Shown: positions 5,609 through 5,775 of the stretch, piece after piece
Position numbering within the stretch: position 1 is the stretch's first letter
Layout of the letters: each line of letters starts with the position of its first letter
Source: an uncultured Clostridia bacterium
Lineage (GTDB): Bacteria > Bacillota > Clostridia > Oscillospirales > Acutalibacteraceae
Direction of reading: 5' to 3'
Assembly: GCA_947168785.1 (NCBI GenBank)
Contig: CAMVNL010000175.1
Span: 1-5,775, forward strand
Length of the DNA: 5,775 nt
Program-made: the position numbers and the translations under genes
Notes under the pieces: model-generated
Told to the model about the DNA's origin: nothing
What the model saw: the letters and a program-made list of their open reading frames with translations, nothing else
The model's database searches: none

Positions 5609-5650
5609 CCACTAACCACTAATCACTAACCACTAATCACTAACCACTAA
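5609..5650 (+). repeat. Tandem array of six heptamers, CCACTAA/TCACTAA
   Basis: Six perfectly phased 7-base units fill the dapA-dapB gap: CCACTAA (5609-5615), CCACTAA (5616-5622), TCACTAA (5623-5629), CCACTAA (5630-5636), TCACTAA (5637-5643) and CCACTAA (5644-5650). Only the first base varies (C or T), partly alternating. The last unit contains the dapA stop codon (CTA on this strand, 5647-5649). The period and ACT core match the heptamers at 2249-2262 and 3753-3780, although the other bases differ. Confidence 0.9.
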
Positions 5651-5775
5651 ATCAGCTTCTGCTCCCGCATCAGCGCCAGCAGCGTTTCCTCGTGGTCCTT
5701 CTCCATGGGCGTGAGGGGCAGGCGGAGATAATTCTCGCCGTAGCCCATGGCGGCGCAGGCCGCTTTCACCGGGAT
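5647..5775 (-). CDS. dapA: 4-Hydroxy-tetrahydrodipicolinate synthase, C-terminal end
   Basis: Only the last 42 codons and the TAG stop are in the window; the gene continues past base 5775. The visible chain begins I-P-V-K-A-A and contains M-G-Y-G-E-N-Y-L-R-L-P-L-T-P-M, the characteristic C-terminal segment of DapA, and ends L-M-R-E-Q-K-L-I. DapA condenses pyruvate with aspartate semialdehyde at the entry to the lysine branch. Its position directly upstream of dapB in the same direction strongly supports the call. Its active site cannot be judged here. The stop codon lies in the last heptamer of the intergenic array. Confidence 0.9.
   Translation of the reverse strand: MPVKAACAAMGYGENYLRLPLTPMEKDHEETLLALMREQKLI

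Noticed and set aside
5609..5650. Possible CRISPR array
   Set aside because: Units are 7 bases and directly adjacent, with no spacers.

Overview
The window looks like chromosomal DNA from a moderately GC-rich, low-redundancy Firmicute, most likely a gut-type member of the Clostridia. This is an inference. It rests on a Clostridia-style short lipoprotein signal, BIG2-type Ig-like surface protein architecture, strong AGAGG-type ribosome binding sites, and a lysine cluster that uses meso-diaminopimelate dehydrogenase. No RNA gene, insertion sequence, CRISPR array or origin was found.

Left part (1-1766, + strand): the 3' end of a gene for an Ig-like (BIG2) protein that ends in three membrane segments. 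It is followed after 17 bases by an unrecognised 337-residue protein that is acidic, Cys- and Trp-free, probably disordered, and built on a degenerate K-T-T-L-E-x-R repeat. A strong stem-loop with a T tract closes this unit and can also serve the convergent gene on the other side.

Middle (1790-2206, - strand): a small lipoprotein gene with its own near-consensus promoter. The promoter rules out the longest possible start codon and sets the start at 2155.

Right part (2261-5775, - strand): a lysine biosynthesis cluster read right to left as dapA (3' end only), dapB, ddh and lysA. Together they convert aspartate semialdehyde plus pyruvate to dihydrodipicolinate, then tetrahydrodipicolinate, then meso-diaminopimelate in one reductive amination, then lysine. 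An intrinsic terminator overlaps the lysA stop codon and ends the unit.

The most unusual signal lies between the genes. Three gaps (downstream of lysA, between ddh and lysA, and between dapB and dapA) each carry short arrays with an exact 7-base period around an ACT core. The heptamers differ by gap: CGACAAA/CGACTAA, CGACTGG, and CCACTAA/TCACTAA. Two of the gaps also share a head sequence of about 30 bases in front of the heptads. In the ddh-lysA gap the array is part of a larger palindromic element with a 19-base inverted repeat. The dapA stop codon lies inside the last heptamer of its array.
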